Positions 5,577 through 5,787 of a stretch of DNA of 5,787 bases are shown here, piece by piece. Under the pieces are notes generated by a model. The model was not told the DNA's origin and did not search any database. It worked only from the letters and a program-made list of their open reading frames with translations. The position numbers and the translations under genes were made by a program. The stretch spans positions 1-5,787 of the forward strand of contig CAMNHX010000119.1 of NCBI GenBank assembly GCA_946539945.1, given 5' to 3'. Source of the DNA: an uncultured Desulfobulbus sp. (GTDB taxonomy: Bacteria > Desulfobacterota > Desulfobulbia > Desulfobulbales > Desulfobulbaceae). Within the stretch, counting starts at the first letter, position 1. Each line of letters begins with the position of its first letter.

Positions 5577-5614
5577 CTGTCTGAAGGCAGGAGATACCTA
5601 CCGCGTTCAGACAG
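5577..5614. repeat. 9-bp inverted repeat downstream of ampG
   Basis: CTGTCTGAA (5577-5585) and TTCAGACAG (5606-5614) are perfectly complementary across a 20-bp spacer, 34 bp after the ampG stop. No U-tract follows on either strand, so intrinsic termination is doubtful. The same half-site, TTCAGACA, is found in the inverted repeat over the promoter near 713-738, and GCGTTCAGACA is shared exactly (728-738 and 5603-5613). It could be a protein-binding site or part of an RNA fold at the ampG 3' end. Confidence 0.35.
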
Positions 5615-5641
5615 ACTTGGGACCAGACCTGAATCACTTCA

Positions 5642-5664
5642 AGGCTTCCTGCTGCTGGAGGCCT
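5642..5664 (+). other. Stem-loop in the ampG downstream region
   Basis: AGGCTTCC (5642-5649) pairs with GGAGGCCT (5657-5664) as an 8-bp stem with one G-U pair and a 7-nt TGCTGCT loop. It is stable as plus-strand RNA, while the complementary strand would carry a C-A mismatch, so if functional it is likely read rightwards. It is followed by AAAAAC rather than U residues, so it is not a classic terminator. No gene is seen between 5543 and 5734. Confidence 0.3.
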
Positions 5665-5734
5665 AAAAACACCGCAAAAGGGCAATACTGCGGAAAGCAG
5701 GGAGATTTCCACTCTGACCCAATCGCGTCTTTAG

Positions 5735-5787
5735 GGAACCTTGAAAAATTCAAAATCGGCGCTCATCCGCGCAGGTAAAGTTGAGGA
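5735..5787 (+). mobile_element. Possible left end of an IS5-type insertion sequence, cut by the window edge
   Basis: GGAACCTTGAAAAATTC begins at 5735 and resembles remembered terminal inverted repeats of some IS5-family elements, which read GGAACCTCTGAAAAA. It is preceded by TTAG (5731-5734), which fits the YTAR target duplicated by the IS5 subgroup. The window ends in TTGAGGA, a plausible ribosome site for a transposase starting just beyond. No transposase codon is visible, so the call rests on about 20 bases and is tentative. An ordinary gene leader is the alternative. Confidence 0.28.

Noticed and set aside
5543..5734. A classic intrinsic terminator for ampG
   Set aside because: The hairpins present (5577-5614 and 5642-5664) are not followed by a U-tract on the plus strand, so I describe them only as inverted repeats.
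1..5787. CRISPR array, phage genes, toxin-antitoxin or defence cassette
   Set aside because: No regularly spaced direct repeats, no phage structural or integrase motifs, and no small paired toxin-antitoxin genes are visible on either strand.

Overview
The window carries a chromosomal stretch of ordinary bacterial housekeeping and membrane genes, with no phage, CRISPR or plasmid features. Base composition is moderately GC-rich, genes are tightly packed, and several pairs are translationally coupled by ATGA overlaps. I infer a Gram-negative bacterium, because ampG implies periplasmic murein recycling. Sulfate-reducing Desulfobacterota (Desulfovibrionales-like) fit the gene set: a Thermotoga/Bacillus-type small transaldolase, a MutY with a full Nudix box, and a DUF2157/DUF4824 pair. 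The lineage call is an impression from the proteins, not a proven assignment.

Left part (1-720, minus strand): a two-gene operon reads leftwards. A strong promoter (TAGACA, 16-bp spacer, TATAAT) drives an 88-aa membrane-anchored YHS/TRASH-type cysteine protein. Its stop codon overlaps the start of a fructose-6-phosphate aldolase/transaldolase-family gene, which is cut by the window edge. An imperfect inverted repeat overlaps the -35 box.

Middle part (about 940-3073, plus strand): after a 468-bp non-coding gap with an extended -10 promoter and a 5' leader hairpin, a DUF2157 polytopic membrane protein is followed, with an ATGA overlap, by a single-pass DUF4824 protein. The function of this pair is unknown. 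The translational coupling argues that the products are made in step and probably work together at the cytoplasmic membrane.

Right part (3097-5542): the DUF4824 gene converges on mutY (A/G-specific adenine glycosylase with a C-terminal Nudix domain). The two share an 11-bp-stem hairpin in which the mutY stop codon itself lies. mutY is divergent from ampG, the anhydro-muropeptide permease of cell-wall recycling, across 96 bp. The last 245 bp hold inverted repeats, no gene, and, at the extreme right, a possible left end of an IS5-type insertion sequence preceded by a YTAR-like target.

I see no obviously new multi-gene system. The most worthwhile leads are the uncharacterised DUF2157-DUF4824 membrane pair, the MutY whose Nudix box looks catalytically intact while its 8-oxoG-recognition FSH loop is altered, the shared TGTCTGAA inverted repeats in two intergenic regions, and the suspected insertion-sequence end.
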